Of a DNA stretch of 52,616 bases, positions 37,513 to 46,830 are shown in pieces (within the stretch, counting starts at the first letter, position 1; each line of letters opens with the position of its first letter). The stretch is from Bacilli bacterium. Lineage in GTDB: Bacteria > Bacillota_I > Bacilli_A > Izemoplasmatales > Hujiaoplasmataceae. The notes under the pieces were generated by a model. That model was not told the DNA's origin and searched no databases. It saw only the letters and a program-made list of their open reading frames with translations. The translations under genes and the position numbers were made by a program. The stretch spans positions 1 to 52,616 of the forward strand of contig JAGYOE010000006.1 of NCBI GenBank assembly GCA_018399755.1. The letters are read 5' to 3'.

Positions 37513-39627
37513 CTTTTTGATGTCATTTAATACAGCTTTGCGTGATAGGTCAACTCGTCCCCTATCATCAACTTTAATTACTTTTACTTCGATTGTATCG
37601 CCAACTTTAACAACATCTTCAACATTTTTAATGTGTTTGTTGTCAAGTTTTGATATATGAACTAGGCCTTCTTGTCCTGGCCATAATTCTACAAAAGCAC
37701 CAAATTTCTCAATTCTTTTTACTTTTCCAAGATATTTTTCGCCAATTTCAACTTCTCTAATTATGTCTTCTATTAGTTTCATTGCTTTATCAATAAAGTA
37801 ACTTTCTTCATGCATTAAAACTATTCTTCCATCTTGTTCTATATCAATTTTTACATCATTACATTGTTCAATTATATTAGTAATATTCTTTCCGCCAGTT
37901 CCAATTACATCACGAATCTTATCTGGAGAAATTCGCATAATTTTAACCTTAGGAGCAAATTTAGATAGTTCTTTTCTTGGTTCAGAAATTGTATTATTCA
38001 TATTCTCTAATATTTTTAAACGAGCTGATTTTGCTTGTGATAATGATTGTTTAAAAATATCTTTTGTAATTCCTGAAATTTTAATATCCATTTGTAATGA
38101 ACAAATCCCCTGTTCAGTTCCAGCAACTTTAAAGTCCATATCACCATAATGATCTTCTAAACCTTGAATATCAGTAAGTACAGTATATTTATCATCATTT
38201 TTAATTAGTCCCATAGCAATTCCAGCAACAGGCGCTTTGATTGGAACTCCAGCAGCCATTAATGCCATTGAACCAGCACAAATAGTTGCTTGTGAAGAAG
38301 AACCATTAGATTCTAAGATTTCCGATACAACTCTTACTGTATATGGAAACTCATCTTCATCAGGTAAAACTTGTAATAAAGCTCTTTCGCCTAAAGCACC
38401 ATGACCAATTTCACGTCTTCCTGGCCCACCATATCTACCAGTTTCACCTACAGAATATTGTGGGAAGTTATAATGTAACATAAATCTCTTATCTTCTTCA
38501 ACCCCAATATCATCTATGATTTGTGCTTCTCTTAAAGCCCCAAGGGTAACAGCAGCTAAGGCTTGTGTTTGACCTCTTGTAAACATAGCTGACCCGTGAG
38601 TACGATTGAAAATATCAATTTCAGATTCTAAAGCTCGTAATTCATCAGTTTTTCTTCCATCTGGTCTTATTTTATCTTCGGTAATAAGCCTTCTAACTTC
38701 TTTTACCTGAATTTCTTCTAATATTTGACTTGCATATTTAAGTTGTTCCTTTATTTCATCTTTTTCCATTTTTTCAGCTAAAATTTTTTCTTCTAATTCA
38801 GCAATAACAGCTTTTTCAATATCTTCAATAGTATTTTTTCTTTCAAGTTTATCAGCATTAGAAACTGCTTTAGTGATTCTGCCAGCTTCTAATTTTTCTA
38901 CTTTTTTGATTAAATCTTTAGAAGGTGTTTTTCTTTCAACTTCTATTCTTTCTTTTCCAACTTCAGCGATTATTTCTTCTTGAAAAGCAACTAATTCCTT
39001 GATTTTTTCATGGCCAAACATAATAGCATCTAGCATTATCTCTTCATCAACTTCTTTAGCTCCAGCTTCAACCATATTAATTGCATCTTTTGTACCAGCA
39101 ACAATTAAATCTATTTCAGATTCAACTAATTGTTCAGGTGTTGGATTTAAGATAAATTCACCATCAATTAAACCAACCATAACTCCAGCAACTGGTCCAT
39201 CAAAAGGAACTCCACCAATAGATAATGATAATGAAGCGCCAAACATAGCTGTCATTTCTGGCGTTTTATTTGGGTCAGAACTCATTACTGTATTGATTAC
39301 TTGAACTTCATTTCGAAATCCTTCGCCAAATAATGGTCTTAAAGGTCTATCAATAGCACGAGAAATTAAAGTTTCATGTTCAGTTGGTCTTCCTTCTCTT
39401 TTAAAGAAACCTCCTGGAATTTTCCCTGCAGAATATAATTTTTCTTGATAAATCACTAATAAAGGAAAGAAATTTAAATTTGTTGGTTCCTTTCCAATTG
39501 TAGAAGCTGAAAGTACAGCTGTATCACCATATTTTACCAAACAAGCTCCAGTAGCTTGTTTAGCCATATGACCGGTTTCAACTACCAATTCAGTTCCGTA
39601 AAAATCCTTTTTAAATACTTTTTTCAT
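37510..39627 (-). CDS. pnp: Polyribonucleotide nucleotidyltransferase
   Basis: PNPase, a phosphorolytic 3'-5' exoribonuclease of RNA decay. The 705 residues comprise two RNase PH domains (the second with [16 protein letters not shown] and [19 protein letters not shown]), a KH domain ([12 protein letters not shown]) and an S1 domain ([15 protein letters not shown]). Full length. GAGG precedes the ATG. It follows rpsO, as in most bacteria, but a terminator and its own promoter lie between them. Confidence 0.98.
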   Translation of the reverse strand: MKKVFKKDFYGTELVVETGHMAKQATGACLVKYGDTAVLSASTIGKEPTNLNFFPLLVIYQEKLYSAGKIPGGFFKREGRPTEHETLISRAIDRPLRPLFGEGFRNEVQVINTVMSSDPNKTPEMTAMFGASLSLSIGGVPFDGPVAGVMVGLIDGEFILNPTPEQLVESEIDLIVAGTKDAINMVEAGAKEVDEEIMLDAIMFGHEKIKELVAFQEEIIAEVGKERIEVERKTPSKDLIKKVEKLEAGRITKAVSNADKLERKNTIEDIEKAVIAELEEKILAEKMEKDEIKEQLKYASQILEEIQVKEVRRLITEDKIRPDGRKTDELRALESEIDIFNRTHGSAMFTRGQTQALAAVTLGALREAQIIDDIGVEEDKRFMLHYNFPQYSVGETGRYGGPGRREIGHGALGERALLQVLPDEDEFPYTVRVVSEILESNGSSSQATICAGSMALMAAGVPIKAPVAGIAMGLIKNDDKYTVLTDIQGLEDHYGDMDFKVAGTEQGICSLQMDIKISGITKDIFKQSLSQAKSARLKILENMNNTISEPRKELSKFAPKVKIMRISPDKIRDVIGTGGKNITNIIEQCNDVKIDIEQDGRIVLMHEESYFIDKAMKLIEDIIREVEIGEKYLGKVKRIEKFGAFVELWPGQEGLVHISKLDNKHIKNVEDVVKVGDTIEVKVIKVDDRGRVDLSRKAVLNDIKK

Positions 39628-39670
39628 TTATTTACCTCATTTCAATATTTCGCTACACATCTAACTATAT

Positions 39671-39699
39671 ATTATAACACAGTTTCATTATTTTTTAAA
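39671..39699 (-). promoter_or_regulatory. Promoter of pnp
   Basis: -35 TTTAAA (39694-39699), 17-nt spacer, -10 TATAAT (39671-39676) on the minus strand, downstream of the rpsO terminator. Confidence 0.6.
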
Positions 39700-39709
39700 T
39701 ATAAAACAA

Positions 39710-39738
39710 ACAATAAGCACCCATTTAAAAGGGTGCTT
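39710..39738 (-). terminator. Terminator after rpsO
   Basis: Minus-strand stem AAGCACCC/GGGTGCTT (39715-39722 and 39731-39738), loop TTTTAAAT, then a short interrupted U tract (ATTGTTTG). It is probably a partial terminator that allows some read-through into pnp. Confidence 0.75.
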
Positions 39739-39743
39739 TATAG

Positions 39744-40013
39744 TTATCTTCTTAAGTTTAGTTTCTTAATTAAATCAGCATATCTTTCAAGTGATTTGCT
39801 TTTAAGGTAGTTCAATAAACTTCTACGTTTACCAACTTTTTTTAAAAGACCTCTTCTTGAATGATGATCATGTTTATGAATTTTCAAATGTTCGATTAAA
39901 AGATTAATTTCTTCTGTCAATAAAGCTACTTGTACTTCAACAGAACCAGTATCTCCTTCTTTAATTTGATATTCATCAACAATTTTTTTGATTTGATCTT
40001 GGTTTAAAGCCAT
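39744..40013 (-). CDS. rpsO: 30S ribosomal protein S15
   Basis: Primary 16S-binding protein of the small subunit platform, 89 residues and full length. The family signature [19 protein letters not shown] is at about residues 21-39, and [25 protein letters not shown] at 46-70. AGGAGGA precedes the ATG. Confidence 0.98.
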   Translation of the reverse strand: MALNQDQIKKIVDEYQIKEGDTGSVEVQVALLTEEINLLIEHLKIHKHDHHSRRGLLKKVGKRRSLLNYLKSKSLERYADLIKKLNLRR

Positions 40014-40094
40014 AAAGTTATCCTCCTTATTATATATACTTACCTAAGTCCAAAATAAACGCTGGAGACTCGTATATTCTAGTTATAGGCGCGA
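40014..40094 (-). promoter_or_regulatory. rpsO 5' leader, possible S15 autoregulatory structure
   Basis: The roughly 80-nt leader can fold with an outer stem GCCTA/TAGGT, an inner weak stem ACTAG/CGAGT and a stem AGTC(tc)CA/TGGACT. Together these make a three-way-junction-like shape before AAGGAGG. S15 represses its own mRNA in many bacteria by binding such junctions. The fold is hand-drawn and not verified. Confidence 0.35.
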
Positions 40095-40099
40095 AAAGA

Positions 40100-40128
40100 A
40101 TTATATCATATATTAAACCTAAATGCAA
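40100..40128 (-). promoter_or_regulatory. Promoter of rpsO
   Basis: -35 TTGCAT (40123-40128), 17-nt spacer, -10 TATAAT (40100-40105) on the minus strand. Confidence 0.7.
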
Positions 40129-40170
40129 GAAATAAACTAGTTTTTAAACAAAATATTTAAGCAAAAATAT

Positions 40171-41832
40171 CTAAGCAGAAATCATCTGTTTTAACTTATC
40201 AATAATTTTATAAAGTAAATAAGCTTTATATTTGCTATAAATCATCATATCTAGTTTTAGTTTATCCTTAGTGCTTTCATCATTATCATTAAATAATCTA
40301 AATATTTTGTATTCAGTTTTATCATCATTAATAGTCAAATCATTTATTTTTTCAAAATTGAACACTTTTGCAAGTTTAGATCTTGAATATGAGCCGGATA
40401 ATTTATTATCGTAAAAGTTATAAGTGCTTAAATCAACATTTTTTATATTATGATCTTTAAAAAACTTCGGATCAATTTTTAAAATGTCTAGAATATCTAC
40501 AACTCGCTCAATAATAATCTCTAATTTAGATTTTAAATGTGGAAATATCAATTTTGATCCTTGTAATATTTTAATTATCTGTGGTTTTTTATAAACTATT
40601 ATACTAGAATCATAGCGCAATACATCATTAACAAACTTTTCTGCAAATTCATTACGATTATCACTTCTTGACTCTTTAAAATTATGAATATAACTATCAC
40701 TATCTAAGTCAATTTTTTCATTTTCTTTTTGTGTAAAAAGCGAATACTGAAAAGAAATATTATCGAAAGGTTTTTCATGCTTAAACTTAGGAATGATAAT
40801 TGGCATATAACTTAAATCTAAAAATACCAAAGGATATTTTAAATGCGACAAGATAATATTAATTTTTTCTTTATTGATATAAGTAACATTATTATCTAAA
40901 CAATACCTTTGCATAAGTCGGTTCTTATTTTTTAACCAATCCATAGGTATATCTTCCATTTTAATATAACCTTCATTTAACAATTCATAAGTATCATGAT
41001 GTATATAGGTTTTTTTTAATTTTTCTTTAAATCCTAAATGTGGATTAAAATAATCAAAAATCGAATTTTCCTTTGGTAAATGGCTATAACAAAAATCAAC
41101 AAATTTACATTGTAATGGTTTACCCCTAAGACAAGCATTCCGTTCTAATTCACAAGGAGTAAAATCATTTAGTTCTATATGATTAATCATTCTAAATAAA
41201 GAAATTTCTATTTTTTTATCTAATTCATCTAAATTAGAAAAATCAAAGATATGATATAACTTATCAGTATAAGCCATCCCATCATGAACATATTCTTCAT
41301 TAATTAAAACAAAAAATAGATTAAAATCTTTTTTTGGAAAAATATTTTTATATAAATATTGCATAAAAGCATATTTTAAAATTACTTGTCCACTAATCTC
41401 ATTTTTCGCGAATAATTTATTTAATTTTTGTTGGTAATTAACTGAATTTTTACCAGACTTATCAAGTTGATAATATCCTTGAGAATTCTTTTTGAATAAT
41501 TGATGTGTATGACTAGCAAATTTGTATTTTAAATTTAAAAATTCTTTTGAAGAAGCGCTAATTAAAATATAAATATCTTTGTCATTAAATATAAAATCAA
41601 AATTTTCAGATAGAGTAAAATCATGGTGAAAATCATAAGTATAATTGATATCTTTAACATATGATAATTTTTCATAGTAGTTTAAGCCTAAAAATATATC
41701 TTTAAATTTAGAGATTGTTTTTTGGTAATAATTATTGTTTTTTAGTGAATCTGTAGGTGAATTAGCATCATTTAATGCAGCAAAGCGTCTACATCTTATA
41801 TAATTAAATAATTTATTAGCAGTTACTTCCAT
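40171..41832 (-). CDS. DUF2779-like nuclease-related protein with degenerate active site
   Basis: 553 residues. The N-terminal half has the layout of a PD-(D/E)XK-type domain ending in a four-cysteine cluster, C-ELERNA-C-LRGKPLQ-C-KFVDF-C (around residue 230), as in Cas4/RecB-like iron-sulfur nucleases. The second half matches the DUF2779 pattern (YPLVFLD...IPKF...P-F-I-FQYSL...SIIVYKK). Where DUF2779 proteins have FLDFET, this protein has FLDLSY, so the key Glu is missing and the exonuclease-like domain is probably inactive. Function is unknown. It is the last gene of a group with a Nudix protein and a membrane protein, 9 nt after the Nudix stop. Confidence 0.65.
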   Translation of the reverse strand: MEVTANKLFNYIRCRRFAALNDANSPTDSLKNNNYYQKTISKFKDIFLGLNYYEKLSYVKDINYTYDFHHDFTLSENFDFIFNDKDIYILISASSKEFLNLKYKFASHTHQLFKKNSQGYYQLDKSGKNSVNYQQKLNKLFAKNEISGQVILKYAFMQYLYKNIFPKKDFNLFFVLINEEYVHDGMAYTDKLYHIFDFSNLDELDKKIEISLFRMINHIELNDFTPCELERNACLRGKPLQCKFVDFCYSHLPKENSIFDYFNPHLGFKEKLKKTYIHHDTYELLNEGYIKMEDIPMDWLKNKNRLMQRYCLDNNVTYINKEKINIILSHLKYPLVFLDLSYMPIIIPKFKHEKPFDNISFQYSLFTQKENEKIDLDSDSYIHNFKESRSDNRNEFAEKFVNDVLRYDSSIIVYKKPQIIKILQGSKLIFPHLKSKLEIIIERVVDILDILKIDPKFFKDHNIKNVDLSTYNFYDNKLSGSYSRSKLAKVFNFEKINDLTINDDKTEYKIFRLFNDNDESTKDKLKLDMMIYSKYKAYLLYKIIDKLKQMISA

Positions 41833-41841
41833 AAAACCACC

Positions 41842-42318
41842 TTAAATTGAGTTTATTAAAGCTAAAAAATCACGTTGCATTATATTATATGCTTTAAAAT
41901 AATTTGATTCATGATTATCTAAAATTTGTAATGCTTTATCATAACTAAACCATTTTTTATGTAAATCAAAATTTATTTCTTCTTCGGTTAGTTGATAATT
42001 ATCTTTATCAAAACTTTCTATATTCAATTTAAAAAAATGACTTTCCCAATAAGAATCTGGATAATACTCTTTAATTACAATGGTTTTATTTTTGATTGTA
42101 GTTTCATAGCCAGTTTCCTCTTTTATTTCTCTAATTACACACGCTTCTGGAGTTTCGTTTCTTTCAGTTCTACCTCCAGGTAACATATAGAAATTTAAAC
42201 TAGCTGAATAAAGTAATAAAACTTGATTATTTTTAGTAATGATTCCTCTAGCTGAATAGTATTTATTATTACTAATATCTGTTTCCTTTAAATTATCTGC
42301 ATAGATTTCTAATATCAT
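41842..42318 (-). CDS. Nudix hydrolase
   Basis: 158-residue Nudix protein. The full Nudix box runs from GGRTERNETPEAC into REIKEETGYE (about residues 48-70), with catalytic REIKEE intact. The N-terminal half provides an extra strand pair (ARGIITKNNQVLLLY). The substrate is not predictable. It overlaps the preceding membrane-protein gene by 4 nt and is followed closely by the DUF2779-like gene, so the three are probably one transcript. Confidence 0.9.
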   Translation of the reverse strand: MILEIYADNLKETDISNNKYYSARGIITKNNQVLLLYSASLNFYMLPGGRTERNETPEACVIREIKEETGYETTIKNKTIVIKEYYPDSYWESHFFKLNIESFDKDNYQLTEEEINFDLHKKWFSYDKALQILDNHESNYFKAYNIMQRDFLALINSI

Positions 42319-42953
42319 AATACCCTCTCTAAGATACTAAATGTAGGTTTCCTAAATAGATCAACAAAGAAACCAATGAATAATAAAACAATTATTGTTG
42401 TTTCACCAATAAAAAAACTTTGCGATTGATGAGAAAAAATAAAGCCAAATATAATTGTTAATGAAAACGCAATAATTTCACCAACTAATTTTGCTTTACC
42501 AAAACTTATCTTTAAACGTCTGGCAATTGCTTGAATAAAATGTTCAAGCGCGGGTAAAGTATAACCACAATAAATAATAACATTTAATCCAATAGAAATC
42601 AAAATCATAGCTATTAATAAATATAGATAATTAAATAAAAACCCCAATTCTATAACACTTGGAACAAACAAAAGCGCAATATCTATTGCAAAGCCAATAT
42701 AAGTACTAATTAAAATAGGAATTATTATTTTATAATCTAATTTTTCAAAATTGATTAAATAAGCTAATAAAATTAAAATTATTGACAATAACGGAGATAA
42801 ATAGGTATATCTAATTGGAACGCCTTCATAAAAATTTCTTGCAAGGGCATCCCATGGTGCCATACCTAAATTTGTATTTTGGATTAAAGCAATGCTTAAA
42901 CCTAATAAATTTAAAGCCATAATGTAAAATATCAGCCTTTTATATCTTTTCAT
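42315..42953 (-). CDS. YczE/YitT-like integral membrane protein
   Basis: 212 residues with about five membrane helices, resembling the YczE family. The loop NTNLGMAPWDALARNFYEG after the first helix is the family hallmark. Function is not established. The start is ATG at 42953, because AAGGTGAAC lies upstream. A longer in-frame start at 42995 would translate through the lon terminator and is rejected. It heads the small operon with the Nudix and DUF2779-like genes. Confidence 0.8.
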   Translation of the reverse strand: MKRYKRLIFYIMALNLLGLSIALIQNTNLGMAPWDALARNFYEGVPIRYTYLSPLLSIILILLAYLINFEKLDYKIIIPILISTYIGFAIDIALLFVPSVIELGFLFNYLYLLIAMILISIGLNVIIYCGYTLPALEHFIQAIARRLKISFGKAKLVGEIIAFSLTIIFGFIFSHQSQSFFIGETTIIVLLFIGFFVDLFRKPTFSILERVL

Positions 42954-42969
42954 ATGTTCACCTTCACAA

Positions 42970-42993
42970 CAAAAAGCTATCCCGAAGGATAGC
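42970..42993 (-). terminator. Terminator after lon
   Basis: Minus-strand stem GCTATCC/GGATAGC (42976-42982 and 42987-42993) with a UUCG tetraloop and U5 tail. Confidence 0.88.
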
Positions 42994-42999
42994 ATTGGT

Positions 43000-45330
43000 T
43001 TAATCTACTAATGCAATTTTTATTACATCATCTAATTTTTTAGCATAATGAATAGTTAGTTTATCTCTTACTTCTTTTGGAATATCCTCAACATCTTTTT
43101 CGTTTCCCTCAGGAATAATTATTTCCTTCAATCCAGAACGACTTGCGGCAATTGATTTTTCCTTTAAACCACCAATTGGTAAAACTCTACCATTTAATGT
43201 GATTTCTCCAGTCATTCCCACGAATCGGTTTACCTTTTTATTAGCTAAGACTGATATTAAAGAAGTTGCAATTGTAACCCCTGCAGATGGCCCGTCTTTA
43301 GGAATAGCACCCTCAGGAACATGTATATGAAAATCATTTTTTTCTAGTAAATCATTATCAATTTTTAAGCGTTTTTGATTAGATTTAATATAAGAAAGAG
43401 CTGCCATGGCAGATTCTTTCATTACATCGCCTAAATTACCTGTTGAGACTAAGTTATTCTTTCCTGGGTAATAAGTTGACTCTACTTCTAAAGTATCGCC
43501 ACCAGCCATTGTATAAGCTAAACCAGTAACTACACCAATCATATTAGTTGATGGAATTTTATTGTTTTTATATAGACGTTTACCTAAAAATTTATGAACA
43601 TTATTTTGATTTACAGTAACTGAATCTTTCTTCTTAATTAATATTTCTTTAATTGCTTTTCTAACAATAGTTCCCAACAATCTTTCTAATTGTCTAACTC
43701 CAGCTTCTCTAGTATATTCTCTAATAATAGTTTTAATTGCTGAATCGGTAATTTGAAACTTTTTCTCATCTAGACCGTGATTTTTAATTTGTTTTTCAAT
43801 TAAAAACTTTTTAGCAATATGGAATTTTTCAATTTCAGTATAAGAACTTAAATCAATAACTTCCATTCTATCTCGTAATGGTGCAGGAATATTTTGAAGA
43901 TAGTTTGCTGTAGTAATAAACATTACTTGAGATAAATCATAGTCCTCTTCAACGTAGTGATCATTAAAATATTTATTTTGTTCAGGATCTAAAACTTCTA
44001 ATAAAGCTGAAGATGGATCATCTTTAGCATTAGCTGCTAATTTATCAATTTCATCGATTAAAAATACAGGATTAACAACTTTAGCTTTAATCATCCCATT
44101 TATTATTCTTCCAGGTAAAGCTCCAACATATGTTCTTCTATGTCCTCTAATCTCTGCTTCATCATGAACTCCACCCAAACTTGTTTTAACAAAGTTTCTA
44201 TTTAAAGCATTAGCAATAGACTTTGCTAGTGAAGTCTTTCCAACTCCTGGAGGTCCTGAAAGACAAAGAATCGTTTGTGGATTCTTACCAGTTAACATTT
44301 TAACTGATAGATATTCAATAATTCTATCCTTAACTTTCTTTAAACCATAGTGAGATTTTTCTAATTTTTCAACAGCAACATTAATATCCTTTTCGTCTTC
44401 TGTACTTTTAGACCAAGGAATAGATATTAATGTCTCAATATATGTTCTTGCGACATTTGATTCATTTGAATTAGGTGAAAGATATTCATATCTTTTTAGT
44501 TCTTTTAAAGCTTTTTCCTTAACATTTTCAGGCATATTTGATTCGTTAATCTCTTTTAAAAACTTATCATAATCACTTTGTTTAGAATCGCCTAATTCTT
44601 CTTGAATAGCTTTCATTTTTTGGCGCAAATAATATTCTTTTTGGTTTTGATCAGATGATTTTCTAACACTTTCATTTATTTTGTTTTCTATTGATTGTAA
44701 TTTTTTTTGCTTTTCAATATCTTCTAATAAATATTGAATACGTTTATTAACTGATAATTCAGTTAAATATTTAATCCTATCACTTTCAGATATTCTTAAT
44801 TCAGAAGCTATTAAATCCGATAATTTAGATGAAGTTATCCCATCTTTTAACGAATTTAACACCTTCTTTTGATCTCTAAACAAAAATTTAGCATTTTCTA
44901 CTATTTCTTTTGAAAGGATTTTCACCGAAACTTGTTGCTCATCAAAATCATCAGCTTCTGCTAAAACTGATGTAAATTCGATTTCATAATAAGGTTCTTT
45001 GATTATAATATCATCTAATTTAACTCTAGTAATTGGAGTAAATTTAATTTTGTAATTACCATTTGGTAATTTTATTTTAACTGCAATTTTAGCTAAAATC
45101 CCTATTTCTAGAAAATCAGAAAATTCCGGTTCTTCTATTTTGGGATTTTGTTGAAAAACTAAAAGCACATGTCCTTCACGATTTTCTTCAGCTTCATGAA
45201 TTGCTTTTTTTGTAAATTCTCGACCAATTTCAACTCTTATATCTGAAACAGGTAGAAAAATCACACCTCTAACAGCAATTACAGGCAGTTGATCAGTAAA
45301 TATCTCATTTGGATTATACATTTTTGTCAC
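43000..45330 (-). CDS. lon: ATP-dependent protease Lon
   Basis: AAA+ serine protease of 776 residues. It has an N-terminal substrate domain (LPVIAVRGVIFLP...), coiled-coil region, Walker A GPPGVGKTSLA (about residue 355), Walker B VFLIDEIDKL and arginine-rich sensor. The proteolytic domain has catalytic Ser in PKDGPSAGVT and Lys in GLKEKSIAASRSG. GAGGTGA precedes the ATG. A TAAAAT -10 is present upstream without a clear -35, and no CtsR or CIRCE operator is seen. It follows tig, the usual order in Bacillota, but clpX is absent between them. Confidence 0.98.
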   Translation of the reverse strand: MTKMYNPNEIFTDQLPVIAVRGVIFLPVSDIRVEIGREFTKKAIHEAEENREGHVLLVFQQNPKIEEPEFSDFLEIGILAKIAVKIKLPNGNYKIKFTPITRVKLDDIIIKEPYYEIEFTSVLAEADDFDEQQVSVKILSKEIVENAKFLFRDQKKVLNSLKDGITSSKLSDLIASELRISESDRIKYLTELSVNKRIQYLLEDIEKQKKLQSIENKINESVRKSSDQNQKEYYLRQKMKAIQEELGDSKQSDYDKFLKEINESNMPENVKEKALKELKRYEYLSPNSNESNVARTYIETLISIPWSKSTEDEKDINVAVEKLEKSHYGLKKVKDRIIEYLSVKMLTGKNPQTILCLSGPPGVGKTSLAKSIANALNRNFVKTSLGGVHDEAEIRGHRRTYVGALPGRIINGMIKAKVVNPVFLIDEIDKLAANAKDDPSSALLEVLDPEQNKYFNDHYVEEDYDLSQVMFITTANYLQNIPAPLRDRMEVIDLSSYTEIEKFHIAKKFLIEKQIKNHGLDEKKFQITDSAIKTIIREYTREAGVRQLERLLGTIVRKAIKEILIKKKDSVTVNQNNVHKFLGKRLYKNNKIPSTNMIGVVTGLAYTMAGGDTLEVESTYYPGKNNLVSTGNLGDVMKESAMAALSYIKSNQKRLKIDNDLLEKNDFHIHVPEGAIPKDGPSAGVTIATSLISVLANKKVNRFVGMTGEITLNGRVLPIGGLKEKSIAASRSGLKEIIIPEGNEKDVEDIPKEVRDKLTIHYAKKLDDVIKIALVD

Positions 45331-45370
45331 CTCTTTATATTAAACTTTCACTCTATATTTTAACATACAA

Positions 45371-45415
45371 TAAGAAAAAACCCTAATATTTTAACCGATA
45401 AACATTCAGGGTTTT
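45371..45415 (-). terminator. Terminator after tig
   Basis: Minus-strand outer stem AAAACCCT/AGGGTTTT (45377-45384 and 45408-45415) enclosing a weaker A/U inner stem and followed by a U tract. Confidence 0.8.
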
Positions 45416-45444
45416 TACTTTTTTAACAGCAATTTAATTATATA

Positions 45445-46755
45445 TTATTTAGCTTTTTTTTCAGTAACTACTTCAGCGTTATCAACTAAGAAATCAACAG
45501 TTTTACCATAGATGATTTCAACTTTAACAGCTGATTCAGGAATGGCTTGTTTAATTTGATCCATAGTTACATTTTGTGATTTGTATTGTTCTTGTAACTC
45601 ATCATATTTCGCCTTAACAGCTTCTTCATTAACTTCAAAATCTTCTTTCTTACCAATTTCATTAATAACTAATTGTTGAGAAATTGATTTTTCTGCTTGA
45701 GCTTCTAGTTCTTGTTTAAATTGTTCTTCAGTTTTACCCATATATTGTAAATATGTTTTAAAATCTAAACCGTATTGTTTAATTTGATTAACTTGAGCTT
45801 GATATAAACGATTTTTTTCTTCTTCAATCATTTCTTCAGGAATCTCAAAATCAGCATTTTCAGTTGCTTTTGTAACAACAGTTTGACGAATATGGTTTTC
45901 ATTTTGTTTTTCTTTTGCACCAACTAATTCTTTTCTTACATGTTCTTGGTAATCTTCTTTGGTTTCAATACCATCAATATCTAAGTCTTTAACAAATTCT
46001 TCATCAAATTCAGGAACTTTTCTAACTTTAATTTCATGTAATTTAGTTGCAAATGTTGCTTCTTTGCCAGCTAAAGATTCTTGTTGGTAGTCTTTTGGAA
46101 AAGTAACTACAATATCTTTTTCTTCTTCTGGTTTCATACCAATCATTTGTTCTTCAAAACCAGGAATAAAGTTACCTGAACCTATTTCTAACTCATAGTT
46201 TTCAGCTGAACCGCCTTCAAATTTTTCTCCATCAATTGATCCAGAGAAATCAAAAACAGCTGTATCACCTTTTTCAAGTTTTCCATCTTCTTTTACAATC
46301 ATCTCTGCATTTTGTTCTAATTTACGTTCAATCTCTGCTTTTACTTCTGAATCACTAACTTTTGCAGGAACAACTTCAACTTTTAAGTTTTTGTATTCAC
46401 CAAGTTCTACTTCAGGTCTTACTGCAACTGTAACACCATAAGTGAAATCTTCGCCTCTTTTAATCTTGTTAGGATCTAAGTCGATTTTCGGTTGAGCAAC
46501 AACATCAATTTTTTCATCAACAACTGCATTATAATATGTATCTTGTAATACATGTTGAATTGCTTCTTGATATAATGACTCTACTCCATATTTATTTTCA
46601 TAAACATGTCTAGGTGCTTTTCCTTTTCTAAAACCTTTAATTTCTACTTTCTCATTTTCAACTTTGAAAGCGTGATCAAGACCTTCTTCAAATTTTTCAG
46701 CAGGCACTTTTACGTCGAAACGTACCTTTGATCCTTTTAGCTTATCAATTGTCAT
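45445..46755 (-). CDS. tig: Trigger factor chaperone
   Basis: Ribosome-bound chaperone and peptidyl-prolyl isomerase. The 436 residues include the N-terminal ribosome-docking loop KGFRKGKAPRHV (about residues 39-50) and an FKBP-like domain around 150-240 (GDTAVFDFSGSIDGEKFEGG). The C-terminal helical arms follow. The start is ATG at 46755 behind GGAGG, giving MTIDKLKGS; a longer frame to 46785 is not needed. Its codons are richer in strong, regular usage than its neighbours, as expected for a highly expressed gene. Confidence 0.96.
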   Translation of the reverse strand: MTIDKLKGSKVRFDVKVPAEKFEEGLDHAFKVENEKVEIKGFRKGKAPRHVYENKYGVESLYQEAIQHVLQDTYYNAVVDEKIDVVAQPKIDLDPNKIKRGEDFTYGVTVAVRPEVELGEYKNLKVEVVPAKVSDSEVKAEIERKLEQNAEMIVKEDGKLEKGDTAVFDFSGSIDGEKFEGGSAENYELEIGSGNFIPGFEEQMIGMKPEEEKDIVVTFPKDYQQESLAGKEATFATKLHEIKVRKVPEFDEEFVKDLDIDGIETKEDYQEHVRKELVGAKEKQNENHIRQTVVTKATENADFEIPEEMIEEEKNRLYQAQVNQIKQYGLDFKTYLQYMGKTEEQFKQELEAQAEKSISQQLVINEIGKKEDFEVNEEAVKAKYDELQEQYKSQNVTMDQIKQAIPESAVKVEIIYGKTVDFLVDNAEVVTEKKAK

Positions 46756-46792
46756 TTTTTTAATACCTCCAATGTATTTTTTCACTTTTCAA

Positions 46793-46821
46793 ATTATAAC
46801 AAATATATAGGTATAAAGCAA
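46793..46821 (-). promoter_or_regulatory. Promoter of tig
   Basis: -35 TTGCTT (46816-46821), 17-nt spacer, -10 TATAAT (46793-46798) on the minus strand. Confidence 0.7.
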
Positions 46822-46830
46822 ATATTTAGA

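Noticed and set aside
42954-42995. Longer N-terminus (MLSFGIAFCC) for the YczE-like protein
   Set aside because: It is encoded by the lon terminator stem-loop. AAGGTGAAC precedes the ATG at 42953.
45331-45376. CtsR or HrcA operator before lon
   Set aside because: No direct GGTCAAA repeats and no CIRCE inverted repeat in the upstream region.
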